Shown here in pieces: positions 61,589-64,000 of a stretch of DNA of 64,000 nt (the stretch's first letter is position 1; the number at the start of each line of letters is the position of its first letter). Source of the DNA: Megalonaias nervosa (lineage: Eukaryota; Mollusca; Bivalvia; Unionida; Unionidae). The stretch covers positions 1 through 64,000 of the forward strand of contig JAECUM010012872.1 of assembly GCA_016617855.1 (NCBI GenBank). Direction: 5' to 3'. Made by a program: the position numbers and the translations under genes. The notes under the pieces are model-generated. The model was given only the letters and a program-made list of their open reading frames with translations, did no database searches and was not told the DNA's origin.

Positions 61589-61819
61589 CTGGAAATTACA
61601 GAATCAAATTAAAGCTCAATAAAACAGTACTGTAAGGAGTGTGGCATCTCCCGTAGGGAATATTTGGACCTACATCAATCTATATGTATAAATTCATGAT
61701 TTGCTAAAGAACCCACCCATCCCTTGCAAAAAATTTAGGTGTTACCATGTCATAGTTTTCCCTGTCCTGACATCCGTCTTGGCCTGGCACAAAATGAACC
61801 TCAGATTGTAGCTCTCCCT

Positions 61820-62665
61820 TGATATTTGGCCCTTCTTCATAACACAGTTCCTGTTATAAGGCTGTTACAAACTATATACAGTACTCTCTCACTGTAACAC
61901 CCTTCCTTGTAACACAGCTCCTATTATAAGGCTATAACTATATACAGCATTCTCTTACTGTAAGAACCTTCCTCATAACACAATTCCTGTTATAAGGATA
62001 TAAATATATACAGCACTCTCTTACTGTAAGACCCTTCCTTGCAACACAGTTTCTGTTATAAGGCTACAACTATATACAGCACTCTCTCACTGTAAGACCC
62101 TTCCTTGCAACACAGTTCCTGTTATAAGGCTATAACTATATACAGCACTCTTTCACTGTAGAACTTTCCTCCTATCATCATTCCTGTTATAAGGCTACAA
62201 CTATATACAGCACTCTCTCACTGTAAGACCCTTCCTTGCAACACAGTTTCTGTTATAAGGCTATAACTATATACAGCACTCTTTCACTGTAGACCTTTCC
62301 TCCTATCATCATTCCTGTTATAAGACTATAACTATATACAGCACTCTTTCACTGTAGACCTTTCCTCCTATCATCATTCCTGTTATAAGACTATAACTAT
62401 ATACAGCACTCTCTTACTGTAAGACCCTTCCTTGCAACACAGTTCCTGTTATAAGGCTACAACTATATACAGCACTCTCTCACTGTAAGACCCTTCCTTG
62501 CAACACAGTTTCTGTTATAATGCTACAACTATATACAGCATTCTCACACTTTAAGATCCTTCCTTGCAACACAGTTCCTGTTATAAGGCTATAACTATAT
62601 ACAGCACTCTCTTACTGTAAGATCCTTCATGATAAAACTGTTCCAGCTATAAGGCAGGTATCATC
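61820..62665. repeat. Tandem array, about 68-bp unit, about 12 copies
   Basis: Unit: ATATACAGCACTCTCTCACT, GTAAGACCCTTCCTTGCAAC, ACAGTTCCTGTTATAAGGCT, ATAACT. The same motifs occur in 3140-3420. A variant with CCTATCATCATTCCTG recurs three times, showing local re-amplification. Confidence 0.93.
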
Positions 62666-62683
62666 ATGGATTCCATTTCATTA

Positions 62684-62930
62684 GGTTGTTGTTGTTGTTG
62701 TAGGGTTTAACACCGTTTTTTTCAGCACACGATATGCTATACATGGCGGCCAGTATTAATGGTGGAGAAAGAACCCGGTAAAACCCCAGAAAGAACCACC
62801 GACCCACAAAAAGCTACTGGCAAGCTTTCTCACATACCCACATTGGCCGAATACAAGTCTCGAACCCACGCAGACAGAGGTGAGATGGCAGTGATCAGTA
62901 ACGAAGAGCACTTTAGACCATTTGGGGCCC
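62684..62930 (-). mobile_element. tRNA-derived SINE (family B), with 11-bp target duplication
   Basis: Same structure as 33309-33556: B-box-like GGTTCGAGACTTG, GGCCGCCATGTATAGCATAT and a (CAA)n tail. CCATTTCATTA is present at 62673-62683 and 62931-62941. It interrupts the exit sequence of the 68-bp repeat family, which is intact at 3430-3450. Confidence 0.94.
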
Positions 62931-62953
62931 CCATTTCATTAAGTGGTAGTAAC

Positions 62954-62956
<3 letters not shown>

Positions 62957-63004
<48 letters not shown>
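62957..63004. repeat. (TA)n microsatellite
   Basis: About 24 TA dinucleotides just right of the SINE. Confidence 0.95.
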
Positions 63005-63009
<5 letters not shown>

Positions 63010-63129
63010 ACTTCATTATAAAATGGTCTTATTTTAAGATAATCTACTCTATGGCTCCCATCAACAGATCTTGAATAGTTCAGTGCTACAATATCATAAT
63101 GACAATTTTGCACCACTCAGAATCAACCT

Positions 63130-64000
63130 TCACATAAAAAAACTTATTTTAGAAAAAAAATGTGTCAGTACTAATTTCAAATAGTTTTCAATTTGGTTTC
63201 TGAGGATCTGGCAATTGTGACTATTATTTGTGGTAATGAATTCCAGTCTTTTGTAACATGTTTTGGGGCAAAAGTTGAATTTGAAGCTATCAGTTCTTTT
63301 TGGTTTATTATTTTGTGGCTGAGGAAGTTTTCCTTTTGTTTTTAAACTTTTGCACAAAAAAAAAAATCAATTTATTTTCCAGACCATGTCTTTTTAATCA
63401 TTTCCAAGACAACTTATTCAATATTGCGGTCATACTTCCTAGGTTATAGGATTAATCTGTAGCATGCGAAGTCATCTGCAAAGAGGTGAATTTCTAAATC
63501 AATTTCAGTTATGATGTCATTGATGTGTAAAGAGAAGAGCAACAGATCCAAGTATTCTGCCATAAGGTACTCAAGAAGTTACTTTGGACCAACCAGATTT
63601 GGAACCATTAACCACCCCACATTGTTCTCAGAAACATAAGCAAGGGTATCGAGCATAGAGTTTTGCCTGCAATTCCATAACAAAATTGTTTACTTTTTAA
63701 CAATTCATAAGGGACAGTGTCAAAAACTTTTTCACAGTCTAATGAAAAAATGTCTGTTTGGTTGCTTTTATCTAAATGTTTTTACCAATCATCTATAATA
63801 AAACATGTTTTGACCAATCATCTATAATAAAACACAGTTGTGCCTCACAGCTGTGTCATTTACAGAACGCAAGTTCTTTATCAGATATGATAGAAAAGTT
63901 GTAATGAAGGAGTACTGTGATTATTTTTTTCTAGGTTTTTGGTGCAGAGAATGTTGTATTCTTATTGAACTTTAAGAAATATTTGTACTGTAAAATGAGC
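63130..64000 (-). pseudogene. Non-LTR retrotransposon reverse transcriptase remnant (CR1/Jockey-like)
   Basis: Read from the right edge on the minus strand: an HSCEAQLCFIIDDW block, SLDCEKVFDTVPYEL, VVNGSKSGWSKVTS, LLFSLHINDIITEIDLEIHL followed by the catalytic FADD, and a C-terminal part with SFKFNFCPKTCYKRLEFIT. The blocks lie in different frames with stops, so the copy is dead. The order is that of CR1/L2/Jockey-type RTs. The 5' part continues beyond the window. Confidence 0.85.

Overview
The window is AT-rich, intron-dense and full of repeats. It reads as animal nuclear DNA, most probably from a bivalve mollusc. The evidence is several tRNA-derived SINE families with (CAA)n, (AC)n and (ATT)n tails, degenerate arrays built around GACCTTGACC, and DIRS-like, Tigger-like and piggyBac-like remnants. 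The mollusc assignment is inference from repeat style, not from a marker gene.

Only one host gene is supported. It runs on the minus strand from the right edge towards the left and encodes the C-terminal part of a ROCO kinase of the LRRK family. I resolved 22 coding exons between 61588 (first visible, late COR domain) and 5546 (stop codon). In order they give the late COR domain (61588-49565), the COR-kinase linker and protein kinase (49692-29205), and the WD40 domain with a charged C-terminal tail (27095-5546). Every junction but one has GT/AG sites and a compatible phase. The exception is the intron between 60444 and 59482, which lacks a length of 1 modulo 3, so a small exon was probably missed. 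About 820 codons are covered. The ROC, LRR, ankyrin and armadillo parts expected for the family must lie beyond base 64000. Kinase hallmarks are visible: a glycine loop, the AVAVK lysine, YRDMKPDN, and DYG in place of DFG. The APE position reads APQ. Overall it is closest to LRRK2, with some LRRK1-like segments.

Everything else is intron or the flank left of the stop. Introns are swollen by tandem arrays: 50, 37, 32, 39, 25, 41, 42, 27, 32, 47, 67, 55, 18, 36, 25, 33 and 68 bp units. They also carry transposable elements: a Tigger-like element with a TA duplication (19538-21581), a TTAA-flanked piggyBac-like element (45512-46372), a DIRS-like retroelement remnant (30540-33110), a non-LTR reverse transcriptase remnant (63130-64000), a nested fold-back structure (49700-53445), small palindromic MITE-like units, and at least six SINE copies with readable target-site duplications. 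Several insertions lie inside pre-existing tandem arrays, so their relative ages can be ordered.

Bases 1-5545 hold no recognisable gene. They contain a 50-bp array, a 37-bp array, a 32-bp array and a SINE. I found no sign of a novel multi-gene system. The most interesting signals are how repeats arise at exon edges and inside mobile elements, and the few unusual residues in the kinase.
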